Shown here: piece by piece, positions 16,327 to 24,972 of the stretch
Numbering within the stretch: position 1 is the stretch's first letter
Layout of the letters: the number at the start of each line of letters is the position of its first letter
Origin: Bosea sp. Tri-49
Lineage (GTDB): Bacteria > Pseudomonadota > Alphaproteobacteria > Rhizobiales > Beijerinckiaceae
Length of the DNA: 64,000 nt
Assembly: GCF_003952665.1 (NCBI RefSeq)
Contig: NZ_CP017946.1
Location: 5,165,001-5,229,000 of the forward strand
Direction: 5' to 3'
Program-made: the position numbers and the translations under genes
Notes under the pieces: model-generated
What the model saw: only the letters and a program-made list of their open reading frames with translations
Database searches by the model: none
What the model was told of the DNA's origin: nothing

Positions 16327-16637
16327 CGCGTGCCCCCCGACATCCGATCCGCAGTTCAATCAACGACAGAGAGTGCGGTTGACTGGCTTTACAACTGGTA
16401 AATGCGGGCGATTACTATTTCCGCAGGATTGAATTCGTGATTGCGTCAGCATTCCGTAACGTAAGGAATTTGCTTCCAACCTGTGTGGCGCACGCCTGGG
16501 TAGAGATCATTTGCAGGATTTAGCCTGCCATGATGCGCAGGCACGGACCCAATTGTCGTCGCGGCGGGCTTCAGCACCAGATGGCGCAGCGCCGATGCCT
16601 TCGCTATGCTCGCACCGCAATCTGGAGCCGCGCTCGC
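16327..16637. other. Gap between divergent genes
   Basis: I see no gene. The 16370-16450 part is A+T-richer (TTGACTGGCTTTACAACTGG at 16379-16398) and probably holds the promoters for the minus-strand chemoreceptor pair and the plus-strand lipoprotein. No specific operator is visible. Confidence 0.4.
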
Positions 16638-16781
16638 ATGAAATCCGTTCTTCGCCTCATCGCCGTCCTCGGCCTCACGACATTGCTCGCCGGCTGCGAC
16701 CGCTGCGGCAACATGATGGAGCTCGATATGTTCCTGCAGCCGGTCAAGAAGGCCTGCACCGACCAGAAGCCGCAGGGCTGA
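16638..16781 (+). CDS. Small lipoprotein, 47 aa
   Basis: This is a very short gene with a complete lipoprotein signal: MKSVLRLIAVLGLTTLLAGC, where the lipobox LAGC places the lipidated Cys at residue 20. The mature part has only 28 residues, with a CDRCGN opening and a further Cys near the end, so one disulfide is possible. An upstream in-frame extension reads Arg-rich and unlike coding sequence, so ATG 16638 is the start. A strong bidirectional terminator follows. The function is unknown. The size and Cys pattern are like small entericidin- or TRASH-like lipoproteins, but no real match can be claimed. Confidence 0.6.
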   Translation: MKSVLRLIAVLGLTTLLAGCDRCGNMMELDMFLQPVKKACTDQKPQG

Positions 16782-16810
16782 GATACTCCGACGACACCGC
16801 AGGCAACAAA

Positions 16811-16835
16811 AAAGCCGGGGCATTGCCCCGGCTTT
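16811..16835. terminator. Bidirectional rho-independent terminator
   Basis: AAAGCCGGGGC (16811-16821) pairs perfectly with GCCCCGGCTTT (16825-16835) around a 3-base loop. An A-run lies on the left (T-run for the minus strand) and TTT on the right. It lies between the lipoprotein gene (+) and bioY (-) and suits both. Confidence 0.85.
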
Positions 16836-16858
16836 CTGATTCTGTGGTGTCGATCGGC

Positions 16859-17485
16859 TCAGCCGCGGCGCTTCAACACCGACCAGCCGGCCCCAACCAG
16901 GCTCGCCGCCAGCGCCGCCTTGATCAGGTCACCGAGCAGGAAGGGCTGCACGCCGGCGGCCCAGGCCTTGGCGAAGCCGATGCCGGTCGCCCCGCTCGCC
17001 ATCTGCGCGCCGAGCGCCAGCCAGGCGAAGCCGAGCGCCATCAGCACGATCTCGGCCAAGACGACGCCGCCGGCGAGACGCCAGAGCGAAGCACCGCGCG
17101 AGCCGGCCCAGCCGGCGATCGCAGCCGCGGCGACGAAGCCGATCAGGAAGCCGCCGGTCGGGCCGAGCAGATAGAGCGGGCCGGCCGCGACCGGCGGGGT
17201 GTTGGTGAAGACCGGCAGACCGAAGAGGCCATAGGCGATGTAGAGCGCGACGGTCGCAGCGCCGAGGCGCGCACCATAGGCAGCGCCGAGGCCGAGCACG
17301 GCCAGCGTCTGCAGCGTCATCGGCACCGGCCAGAACGGCACCTTGACCTTGGCGGCGGCGATGATCAGCAGGCTGCCGACGACGGCGAGCCCGATATTGC
17401 GCAGGACACGCGTGCGAGGGTCGGACAGCGCGGGCAGGGCCGCGTTGACCATCGTGGTGGCGGGCAGTGACAGCGTCTCGGCCAT
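16859..17485 (-). CDS. bioY: BioY biotin transporter substrate-binding subunit
   Basis: This 208-residue membrane protein is the S-component of an ECF-type biotin transporter. It has about six transmembrane segments. The family phrases FWPVPMTLQTLAVLGLGAAYG and LYLLGPTGGFLIGF are both present, with GLPVF between them. In alphaproteobacteria BioY can work alone or with BioMN; no bioM or bioN gene is adjacent. ATG 17485 follows AAGAAGGACGAGATCCG. The frame stays open upstream, but that extension is Ser/Arg-rich and not part of the protein. I looked for a BioR box upstream and found none that is convincing. Confidence 0.92.
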   Translation of the reverse strand: MAETLSLPATTMVNAALPALSDPRTRVLRNIGLAVVGSLLIIAAAKVKVPFWPVPMTLQTLAVLGLGAAYGARLGAATVALYIAYGLFGLPVFTNTPPVAAGPLYLLGPTGGFLIGFVAAAAIAGWAGSRGASLWRLAGGVVLAEIVLMALGFAWLALGAQMASGATGIGFAKAWAAGVQPFLLGDLIKAALAASLVGAGWSVLKRRG

Positions 17486-17594
17486 CGGATCTCGTCCTTC
17501 TTCTTCGGGCGCCGTCGACGCCCGGCTCGTTCGTCTATAGGAAATGGCCCGCCGGCCGACAAGCCGGCGATCATGCCCGCTTCCGGATGCGCAG

Positions 17595-18530
17595 ATGGCC
17601 AGCTCTACTCCCGAGACCGACGAGCCGCTCGATTTCGACCGCGACCCCGGCGCAGCGTCGGGCGAGCTGGTACAGCTCTCGCCGCTGGTGCGCCGCCTGA
17701 TCGCCGGCAATGGCGGGGCGATGACCTTTACCGGCACCTGCAGCTATATCGTCGGCCGCGGTCGTATCGCGATCATCGACCCCGGCCCGGACGATCCCGC
17801 GCATATCGAGCGCCTGCTCGCTGCAATCGCCGGCGAGACCGTCACCGACATCGTCATCACCCACACCCATCGCGACCATTCCCCGGCCTCGCGTGCGCTG
17901 AAGGCGGCCACCGGTGCGCGCATCGTCGGCTGTGGCCTGCACCGGCCGGCGCGCGAGCTTGTCCTCGGCGAGATCAACCCGCTCGACGCCGCCGCCGACA
18001 AGGATTACGCCCCCGATCTCGTCATGGCCGAGAACGATGCCGTCTCGGGACCGGGCTGGACGCTCCAGGCGCTGGAGACCCCTGGTCACACCGCCAACCA
18101 TCTTGCCTTCGCGCTGCCGCAGGAGAACACCTTGTTCTCCGGCGACCACGTCATGGCCTGGTCGACCTCGATCGTCGCGCCGCCCGACGGCTCAATGGTC
18201 GCCTATATGGCCTCGATCGAGAAATTGCGTGGCCGTGAGGACCGGCTCTACTGGCCCGGCCATGGCGGACCCGTGCGCGAGCCGCAGCGCTTTTTGCGCG
18301 GGCTGGTGCAGCATCGCCGCCTGCGCGAGGCCGCGATCCTCAGCCGTTTGCAGGCTGGCGACGAAACGATCGCCGACATGGTGCCGCTGATCTATCAGGA
18401 GTTGCCGGCAGCCCTGCGCGGCGCGGCCTCGCTCTCGGTGCTGGCTCAGCTCGAGGATCTGGTCGCGCGCAGCGTGGTGCTCTGCAACGACAAGGCACCG
18501 ATGCTGGCGAGCCGTTACCAGCTGGCTTGA
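17595..18530 (+). CDS. MBL-fold metallo-hydrolase (LACTB2-like)
   Basis: This 311-residue protein has the metallo-beta-lactamase motif THTHRDHS (89-96; His90, His92, Asp94, His95). Further metal ligands sit in ETPGHTANH and FSGDHVM, with the late WPGHGGP. A C-terminal winged-helix-like segment follows (about 235-300), as in the LACTB2/RNase Z-like group. The natural substrate is unknown; members include thioesterases, endoribonucleases and hydrolases of small esters. The upstream in-frame ATG at 17544 adds 17 Arg-rich residues, and I prefer 17595. It ends 3 bases from the convergent DUF1499 gene. Confidence 0.88.
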   Translation: MASSTPETDEPLDFDRDPGAASGELVQLSPLVRRLIAGNGGAMTFTGTCSYIVGRGRIAIIDPGPDDPAHIERLLAAIAGETVTDIVITHTHRDHSPASRALKAATGARIVGCGLHRPARELVLGEINPLDAAADKDYAPDLVMAENDAVSGPGWTLQALETPGHTANHLAFALPQENTLFSGDHVMAWSTSIVAPPDGSMVAYMASIEKLRGREDRLYWPGHGGPVREPQRFLRGLVQHRRLREAAILSRLQAGDETIADMVPLIYQELPAALRGAASLSVLAQLEDLVARSVVLCNDKAPMLASRYQLA

Positions 18531-18533
18531 CGC

Positions 18534-19310
18534 TCAGCGGAGCTCCACGAGCAGTTTCACCTCCTCTTCGAATGCCGCAACGCGTTTCGCATTCGCGCCG
18601 AAGTCGAAGCCGCCCAGTCGCGAGGCCGAGCGGATATCGATGCGGCTGCCATCGGCGCGCGGCCGGATGCGGATGGTGATGTCGTCGACGAGGCGCAGCA
18701 CGCGCGAGCGCGCCACCGCGTCGAGCCGCCCTGCTCCGCTGCGCCCGCCGGGGGCCGCGCCTTCCAGCACCTGCCAGCCGAGATTGACCGACGCCTTGCG
18801 GGCGATGTCGTAGGCGATTTCGGCCGGCAGTTCGAGCACGATCGGCAGCGCCTTCGGATAGCCTTGGCGCTGCGCCTTGCGCCGCTCGGCCGGGACATCG
18901 GGCGGCACGATCCCGCCTCTGGCGGCGAGCGCGATGCGCGAGCGGCTGAAGGCCGGCGGCTCGTCGATATCGGTCGAGACGTCGGCGATCAGCGGCAGGG
19001 TCGCGAGCTGGAAACCGGCATAGGCGACCGGGGTGAGCAGCAGCAGGCAGAGCACGAAGGCCTGCACGGCGATGCCCATGCCACGATGCCCATCCTGCCA
19101 GATCCGCACGAAGGCCGCGAGGGCCAGCAGGAAGGCCAAAAGCACGAAAACATAGGCCCCGGCGATCGGCGCAAGGCGCTCTACCGACGGTTGACCGAAG
19201 CGGAAGATCAGCACGGCGAGTGCAACGACCGTCAGCCCAAACAGGGCCAGCCGCCGGCTCCAGGTCGCCGCGCGTGAGACTGGCTCTTCGAAGACGAGAC
19301 GACGGTGCAT
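18534..19310 (-). CDS. DUF1499 domain membrane protein
   Basis: This 258-residue protein has three N-terminal transmembrane segments (about 18-38, 46-70, 78-104) and a C-terminal soluble DUF1499 domain (about 110-257). The marks of that domain are STDIDEPPAF, the long LELPAEIAYDIARKASVNLGWQVLEG segment and the ending IDIRSASRLGGFDFGANAKRV. The function is unknown; the domain appears in alphaproteobacterial and plastid proteins. It starts at ATG 19310. The gene is convergent with the MBL hydrolase and lies downstream of the caspase pair on the same strand, 41 bases after it, so it may be transcribed with that pair. Confidence 0.85.
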   Translation of the reverse strand: MHRRLVFEEPVSRAATWSRRLALFGLTVVALAVLIFRFGQPSVERLAPIAGAYVFVLLAFLLALAAFVRIWQDGHRGMGIAVQAFVLCLLLLTPVAYAGFQLATLPLIADVSTDIDEPPAFSRSRIALAARGGIVPPDVPAERRKAQRQGYPKALPIVLELPAEIAYDIARKASVNLGWQVLEGAAPGGRSGAGRLDAVARSRVLRLVDDITIRIRPRADGSRIDIRSASRLGGFDFGANAKRVAAFEEEVKLLVELR

Positions 19311-19351
19311 CTCTCTTAGGTGGCGGAGCGCCGGGAGGAAGGCAAGCGCCT

Positions 19352-20689
19352 CTAGCGCACGACAATCGGCGCGGCCGCTTCGACCACACCGGAGACGGCC
19401 CGCAACCTCTCCAGCAGGTCGAGCACCTCGCCCGGCTGCAGCGTCACCGCATCCTCGGTCGCGCTCGGCGCCGCCTTGAGCCAGCGCTCGCGCAGCGCCG
19501 CCGGCAGCTCCGCTTCCGTTCCGAAGCAGGCGAACAGGTTCTCGAAGGCAGCATCGAGCACGATCTCGTTCAGCCCAAAATCGTAAGGATAGGACTGGCC
19601 GCCGGCGCGCAGCATGCTCCGGCCCTCATCACCGCGCACTGGCAGCACGACGGAGGCCGTGCCGTCCGGCGCCAGCACCCAGCAGGACAACCGCGTCCCG
19701 GCCTTGCCCTCGATCCGGACATCGAGCCGCCGTCCTTTGGCGAAAGGCGAAGCCGCCGGCAGCAGCGCAAGACGTGCCCGATCGGAGCCGGCGGTGGCGG
19801 CGACATGGTCGAGGAACGACCTGATCGCCGGGTCGCAACCCAGTCCCTCGACCGGGATGCGGCTGCGCCCGGTCGGTGCCAGCACGGCGTCGCCGCGGCG
19901 GAATTCGAGCTCCATCCAGCTCCCGCCGTCGCGATCCCCGCCGAAGCGACCTCGCGTCGTCACCTCGTTGTCGGGTGCCGAACATTGCCCAGGTGCCGCC
20001 TTGCGGATTTCCAGCGGCTGTGAACGCAGGAGGCGGTCGTCCGAGCGCGACTCGGCGTCGAGCGCGAGCAACAAGCGCTCGCCGAGCGCGGCGCTGCAGG
20101 CACTGTAGCCGCTCGCCGCAGCAAAGGGACAGATGTCGACCCGCTTCAGCTCAGGCGCCGCGCGCACGAGGTTCTCGACCGCCCGGCGCATCACCTGGTC
20201 GACATCGACCACGCCCGGTTTGGTGCGGATCGCGATCTCGATCGGCTCGCTCGTCGCCTTGCAGTCGCCCGTTTTCGTGATCGCCTGCAGGCGGAAGGTC
20301 GCTCTGTCTTCCTGCCTGGCCGGTTCGGTGAAGAACACGCTGGCATCGCCGTCGAATGCCTTACGGATCTGCACCTCGGCCTCGCCCGGCTTTTGCAGGT
20401 TGAGGCTGTCGCGCAAGGTCTTGATCCGCACGACGTCGGCGCTCGCTGCCAGCCTCACCCGTCCCTCGCTCTGCAGCCTACTCTCGATCGCGAGCCTGAC
20501 CTCGTCGGCCTGCGTGCGCGACAGAACCTGCTGGCCGGCATCGAAGCCGACCACGGCGAGCGAGAGATCGCGCTTGCCGGCGCAGGCGGCGACGTTGCCG
20601 AGCCAGGCAGACAGGGCATCGGCGCGTGCGCCGCTGCCCCCGGCGACGAGCAGTCCGGCGACGAAGAGGCTACGCAGCAAACCGCTCAC
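19352..20689 (-). CDS. Secreted protein with DUF4384-like C-terminus, caspase partner
   Basis: This 445-residue protein begins VSGLLRSLFVAGLLVAGGSGARADA, a clear Sec signal peptide, from a GTG at 20689 that follows AGGTCGAAG. Longer in-frame starts would place Arg-rich residues before the signal. The central part (AVVGFDAGQQVLSRTQADEVRLAIESRL) resembles modules that compute or assemble exported factors. The C-terminal region SCWVLAPDGTASVVLPVRGDEG to LFACFGTEAELPAALRERW resembles DUF4384, a domain often attached to or encoded beside caspase-like proteins. Its start lies 7 bases after the stop of the caspase gene, so the two form an operon. The specific function is unknown. Confidence 0.7.
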   Translation of the reverse strand: MSGLLRSLFVAGLLVAGGSGARADALSAWLGNVAACAGKRDLSLAVVGFDAGQQVLSRTQADEVRLAIESRLQSEGRVRLAASADVVRIKTLRDSLNLQKPGEAEVQIRKAFDGDASVFFTEPARQEDRATFRLQAITKTGDCKATSEPIEIAIRTKPGVVDVDQVMRRAVENLVRAAPELKRVDICPFAAASGYSACSAALGERLLLALDAESRSDDRLLRSQPLEIRKAAPGQCSAPDNEVTTRGRFGGDRDGGSWMELEFRRGDAVLAPTGRSRIPVEGLGCDPAIRSFLDHVAATAGSDRARLALLPAASPFAKGRRLDVRIEGKAGTRLSCWVLAPDGTASVVLPVRGDEGRSMLRAGGQSYPYDFGLNEIVLDAAFENLFACFGTEAELPAALRERWLKAAPSATEDAVTLQPGEVLDLLERLRAVSGVVEAAAPIVVR

Positions 20690-20696
20690 CTTCGAC

Positions 20697-22751
20697 CTAG
20701 CGCTCCTGCTCCAGCGACCGTGCATAGCCGTCCAGGGCCCGGACGAAGACGGGATTGAAGCGGCCATCGATCGCGCCGCTGTAATGATCGGCCTTCTGCG
20801 CCGCCCGTTGCAAGGCCCGCACCGTGTCCGGCTTCAGCTTCTGCTCGGAGACGTCGCTGGCGGAGATCGCCGCGGCGCCGGCTTCGCCCTTCTCCAGTGC
20901 CTTCATCAGCATCTGCAGCGAGTTCGTGCCGGGGAAGAAGGAGCCAAAACCGTTGTCGATCAGCGTCGCCATCGAGACCATCGCGATCGGATCGCCCTTG
21001 TCGGCGGCCTGGCGGAACAGGTCGAAGCCTTTCTGCGGATTCCTGGGGAAGCCCGGTCGGCCTTCAAGATAGGCCGGCACCAGCTTGGCGATCGAGAAGG
21101 CGTCCCCCGCCTCCGCCGCCTTCTGGTACCAGCGCAATGACGCCGCCTCGTCGCGCGACCGGCCGCGGCCATATTGCAGCATGCGCCCGACATTGCTCAT
21201 CGCGATGGCGTTGCCGGTGCCGGCGGCCTGCTCGTAGAGCGCAAAGGCCTTCTGCAGCTCGACCTTGCTGCCCTGGCCGTTCTCGTAGAGCGCGCCGAGA
21301 TTGTTCATCGCCGCAGCGCTGCCGGCATCGACCGCCTTGTCATAGGCTGAGAGCGCATCCTTGTAGCGCTCGGCTTTGTCATAGGCGCGGCCGAGCTGGT
21401 AGGAGAGCCGCCTGATCTGCGGCTGCGACTCCGCCGCCTGCTTGCAGGCCGCGATCGCGGCGCGCGCATCGATGCGTGCAAACTTCACGCCCTTGACGCC
21501 CTCGCGCCGGTCGGGATCGGCGGGGTCGCCGGCGAGCTCGTCGCAGTCCTGCACGCGCGGATCGCGCGAGGCATCGGTGCGGCCGAGATAACCCTCGGCC
21601 AGGGAGCGATAGGCGCAAACCGCGCCGCAGCCCTTGAGATAGTCCTCGTACTTGCCGGAGCCGCCGAGCCTGATCCAGTTCTGCTCGTCGGTCGCAGCTT
21701 CGCCGCTGCGGCGCTTGTCGAGCAGCAACGCCAGCGCCGCCTCGCGATAGCCGCAGGTCTCGCCGCAGCGCGCGACATATCCCTCGAGCGCGCTGCGCTC
21801 GCCCGCCGCCTTGGCTCGCTGCCAGTTGGCCTCGTCCCGTGCCAGTGCGACCGCACGCGCCACCGCCGGCACCGGCTGCGCCACCGGCAAAGCGAGCGAA
21901 GCCAGGTCGATCTCGGGCACCTGCTCGCGGCCGCTATCGCGCCGTGCCGCCGCCTCGACACTATCCTTGAGATAGCGCTGCAGATCGGACCAGGTGAGCG
22001 ACCCGCTCTCGGCCGCGCCGGCCGGCCGCGCCAGCCCGGCGGCGCCCATCAGAAAGCGGCTGGTGAACAGGCCGAGCTTCTGGGTCTCGTCCCAGTTCGC
22101 CGGGGTGGCGCCTGAGGTTGCGACCAGCTTGACGATGCCGCCGCCCGTCCTTGGCTTGGCCGGCGTGAAGCCCGGCGCCGAGACGGCGAGCAGGCTCTCG
22201 CCCTTGCGCCCGGTCTCGCCGGTGAAGCAGGCGTCGATCATCACGATCAACTGGCGCTGTGCCCCAACCTTCTGCCGGACCAGTTCGAGGTTCCGGTAGA
22301 GCGTCTGCAGCTCATAGCCGCTCTCGCTAGCGTTCGGGTTGCCGTCCTGCGGCAACAGGAAAGGCTGGCGCGTCGCAAGGTCCGGCACGCCATGACCGGA
22401 ATAGTAGACGAAGACGTTGGAGCGGCCCTCGACCGCACTGCGCCAGAGCTTGCCGCCCTGCGGGTTGGCCTCGCTGCCGAACATCTGGGTGAGCTCGCCA
22501 AGCGTCGCATCCTTCAGCAGGAAGACGTTCTGCTCGCGGAAACCGAGCGTGCCGGTGAGGTAGGTCCTGATCGCCTCGGCGTCGTTATGGGCGAAGTCGA
22601 CCGTGCTGGTCTGCTTGTAGGTCTTGTTGCCGACCACCACCGCGATCGACTCGGCATTGTCGGAGAGGGTGGCCGGCGGCGCCTGCGCGATTGCGGTTGA
22701 GAGAAGCCCGAGCCAGAGCAGGGCTGCGATCAGGAACGCCGGCAAGGCCAC
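20697..22751 (-). CDS. Secreted caspase-like (C14) protein with Sel1/TPR repeats
   Basis: From GTG 22751 this is a 684-residue protein. A signal peptide (VALPAFLIAALLWLGLLSTAIAQA) is followed by a caspase fold (about 30-290) with catalytic His120 in VYYSGHGV and Cys175 in MIDACFTGE. A linker with Cys pairs comes next (CGETCGY, CGAVCAY), then TPR/Sel1-like repeats (about 440-600; NNLGALYENGQG, SNVGRMLQYGRG, WYQKAAEAGD). The final stretch is like a peptidoglycan-binding domain (VRALQRAAQ to GAIDGRFNP). It should be a periplasmic Arg- or Lys-directed cysteine protease. The frame is open further upstream, but that part is intergenic repeat DNA. The start codon is uncertain. Confidence 0.85.
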   Translation of the reverse strand: MALPAFLIAALLWLGLLSTAIAQAPPATLSDNAESIAVVVGNKTYKQTSTVDFAHNDAEAIRTYLTGTLGFREQNVFLLKDATLGELTQMFGSEANPQGGKLWRSAVEGRSNVFVYYSGHGVPDLATRQPFLLPQDGNPNASESGYELQTLYRNLELVRQKVGAQRQLIVMIDACFTGETGRKGESLLAVSAPGFTPAKPRTGGGIVKLVATSGATPANWDETQKLGLFTSRFLMGAAGLARPAGAAESGSLTWSDLQRYLKDSVEAAARRDSGREQVPEIDLASLALPVAQPVPAVARAVALARDEANWQRAKAAGERSALEGYVARCGETCGYREAALALLLDKRRSGEAATDEQNWIRLGGSGKYEDYLKGCGAVCAYRSLAEGYLGRTDASRDPRVQDCDELAGDPADPDRREGVKGVKFARIDARAAIAACKQAAESQPQIRRLSYQLGRAYDKAERYKDALSAYDKAVDAGSAAAMNNLGALYENGQGSKVELQKAFALYEQAAGTGNAIAMSNVGRMLQYGRGRSRDEAASLRWYQKAAEAGDAFSIAKLVPAYLEGRPGFPRNPQKGFDLFRQAADKGDPIAMVSMATLIDNGFGSFFPGTNSLQMLMKALEKGEAGAAAISASDVSEQKLKPDTVRALQRAAQKADHYSGAIDGRFNPVFVRALDGYARSLEQER

Positions 22752-22830
22752 CTCCAGAACCCGCGCGCCAGCGCTGTCGCAGGCTGGCGCGTCGATTTGT
22801 CGATGCGGCTTTTGTCCGGACGATCCATGG

Positions 22831-22985
22831 CGAAGATGTGACGCTGGGGATGCGGCTCTCAAGGGATGGGCGTCATCCCGGACAAGCCGCGATAGCGGCG
22901 CAGCTCCGGAATCCATCGTAGAGCGCAGAACCCTACGATTGATTCCGGCGCCCCGCTTCGCTGCGGCCGGAATGACGGTGGAGGG
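22831..22985. repeat. Intergenic ATTCCGG-type palindromic repeat (family B)
   Basis: ATTCCGGC (22942-22949) and GCCGGAAT (22966-22973) form a perfect hairpin with GACGG outside. An earlier segment with CGTCATCCCGGACAAGCCGC and CTCCGGAATCC is a second half. A related hairpin is at 41975-42019. It fills the space between ilvD and the caspase gene and may end ilvD transcription. Confidence 0.65.
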
Positions 22986-22995
22986 TGGCGAGCAA

Positions 22996-24837
22996 TCAAT
23001 CGATCGCGCGCACCGCCCCCTTGGCCGCGCTGGTTGCCAGCGCCGCATAGGCTTTCAGCGCGGTCGTGACCTTGCGCTTGCGCGGCGCCGCCGGCTTCCA
23101 GGCGTCCTTGCCCTTGGCCTCCATCGCCACACGCCGGCGCGCCATCTCCTCGTCGGAGACCTTGAGGCTGATGCCGCGGTTCGGGATATCGATCTCGATC
23201 ACGTCGCCGCTCTCGACCAGGCCGATCGCGCCGCCCTCGGCTGCTTCCGGGGAAACATGGCCGATGGAGAGGCCGGATGAACCGCCCGAGAAGCGCCCGT
23301 CGGTGATCAGTGCGCAGGCCTTTCCGAGTCCCTTCGATTTCAGATAGCTCGTCGGATAGAGCATCTCCTGCATGCCTGGCCCGCCGCGCGGCCCCTCATA
23401 GCGGATCAGCACGATCTCGCCGGCCTTGACCTTGTTGTTGAGGATGCCCTCGACCGCCGCGTCCTGGCTCTCGAAGATCACCGCCTTGCCGGAGAAGGTC
23501 AGGATCGAGGCGTCGACACCGGCCGTCTTCACGATGCAGCCGTCGAGCGCGATGTTGCCGTAGAGCACGGCGAGGCCACCATCCTGCGAATGCGCATGCG
23601 CCTTCTCGCGGATGACACCCTTTTCGCGGTCAAGGTCGAGCTCCTCATAGCGCCGGTCCTGGCTGAAGGCGGTCTGCGTCGGCACGCCGCCGGGTGCAGC
23701 GCTGTAGAAGCTCTTCACCGCCTCGCTCTGCGTCTGCCTGATGTCCCAGCGCTCCAGCGCCTCGGCCATCGTGGCGCTATGGACGGTCGGCAGCGAAGTG
23801 TCGAGCAGCCCGGCCCTGTCGAGTTCGCCCAAAATCGCCATGATGCCGCCGGCGCGGTGGACGTCCTCCATATGCACATTGGCGACGGCGGGCGCGACCT
23901 TGCACAGCACCGGCACGTTGCGCGACAGCCGGTCGATATCGGCCATGGTGAAGTCGATCTCGGCTTCATGCGCCGCCGCCAGCAGATGCAGCACCGTGTT
24001 GGTCGAGCCGCCCATCGAGATGTCGAGCGTCATCGCGTTCTCGAAGGCCTTGAAGCTCGCGACATTGCGCGGCAGCACCGAGGCATCGTCCTGCTCGTAC
24101 CAGCGCTTGGCGATGTCGACGATGAGATGGCCGGCTTCGACGAAGAGACGCTTGCGGTCGGCATGGGTCGCCAGCGTCGAGCCGTTGCCCGGCAAGGCGA
24201 GGCCAAGCGCCTCGGTCAGGCAGTTCATCGAATTGGCGGTGAACATGCCCGAGCAGGAGCCACAGGTCGGGCAGGCCGAGCGCTCGATCACCTCGACTTC
24301 GCTGTCGGAATACTTGCTGTCGGCCGCCGCGACCATGGCATCGACGAGGTCGACCTTCTTCAGCACGCCGTCGGCGATGTATTTGCCGGCTTCCATCGGC
24401 CCGCCGGAGACGAACACGACCGGGATGTTCAGACGCATCGCCGCCATCAGCATGCCGGGCGTGATCTTGTCGCAATTGGAGATGCAGACCATCGCGTCGG
24501 CGCAATGGGCGTTGACCATGTATTCGACGCTGTCGGCGATCAGCTCGCGCGAGGGCAGCGAATAGAGCATGCCGTCATGACCCATGGCGATGCCGTCATC
24601 GACCGCGATGGTGTTGAATTCCTTGGCGACGCCGCCGGCCTTCTCGATCTCGCGCGCGACGAGCTGGCCGAGGTCCTTCAGGTGGACATGGCCCGGCACG
24701 AACTGGGTGAAGGAGTTCACCACCGCGATGATCGGCTTGCCGAAATCGGAATCCTTCATGCCGGTGGCGCGCCAAAGGCCGCGGGCGCCGGCCATGTTGC
24801 GGCCATGGGTGGTGGTGGCGGATCTCAGCCTCGGCAT
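22996..24837 (-). CDS. ilvD: Dihydroxy-acid dehydratase
   Basis: This 613-residue enzyme dehydrates 2,3-dihydroxy-isovalerate and 2,3-dihydroxy-3-methylvalerate to the 2-keto acids, the third common step of valine and isoleucine synthesis and a branch to pantothenate. Family marks are complete: the opening [29 protein letters not shown] with Cys122, Asp123 and Lys124, and [21 protein letters not shown] with Cys195. The ending [15 protein letters not shown] lies near residue 520. The length fits the E. coli-type enzyme with an oxygen-sensitive [4Fe-4S] cluster. It stands alone, divergent from a LysR gene. Confidence 0.98.
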   Translation of the reverse strand: MPRLRSATTTHGRNMAGARGLWRATGMKDSDFGKPIIAVVNSFTQFVPGHVHLKDLGQLVAREIEKAGGVAKEFNTIAVDDGIAMGHDGMLYSLPSRELIADSVEYMVNAHCADAMVCISNCDKITPGMLMAAMRLNIPVVFVSGGPMEAGKYIADGVLKKVDLVDAMVAAADSKYSDSEVEVIERSACPTCGSCSGMFTANSMNCLTEALGLALPGNGSTLATHADRKRLFVEAGHLIVDIAKRWYEQDDASVLPRNVASFKAFENAMTLDISMGGSTNTVLHLLAAAHEAEIDFTMADIDRLSRNVPVLCKVAPAVANVHMEDVHRAGGIMAILGELDRAGLLDTSLPTVHSATMAEALERWDIRQTQSEAVKSFYSAAPGGVPTQTAFSQDRRYEELDLDREKGVIREKAHAHSQDGGLAVLYGNIALDGCIVKTAGVDASILTFSGKAVIFESQDAAVEGILNNKVKAGEIVLIRYEGPRGGPGMQEMLYPTSYLKSKGLGKACALITDGRFSGGSSGLSIGHVSPEAAEGGAIGLVESGDVIEIDIPNRGISLKVSDEEMARRRVAMEAKGKDAWKPAAPRKRKVTTALKAYAALATSAAKGAVRAID

Positions 24838-24908
24838 GCTTGACCTCGTCGACAGGGCGTCCGAACAGAAGGGTTCGCCCTATAGCTAGCGGCGGCGTGC
24901 GGCCAGCC

Positions 24909-24929
24909 AAAATTGAATTATTCGATTTT
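24909..24929. promoter_or_regulatory. Candidate LysR operator between ilvD and LysR gene
   Basis: AAAATTGAAT and ATTCGATTTT form a nearly perfect A+T-rich dyad (one mismatched pair) centred at 24919. It lies 72 bases from the ilvD start and 44 from the chosen LysR start. Its composition stands out in this G+C-rich DNA, and its position suits control of both genes. Confidence 0.5.
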
Positions 24930-24972
24930 GATGATCGACGCTGTCCATGCTGCGGGCGCGAAAGGCCTGCCA

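Noticed and set aside
17486..17594. BioR operator or biotin riboswitch before bioY
   Set aside because: TCTATAGGAA has a faint likeness to a BioR half-site, but the required inverted match is missing and there is no leader structure.
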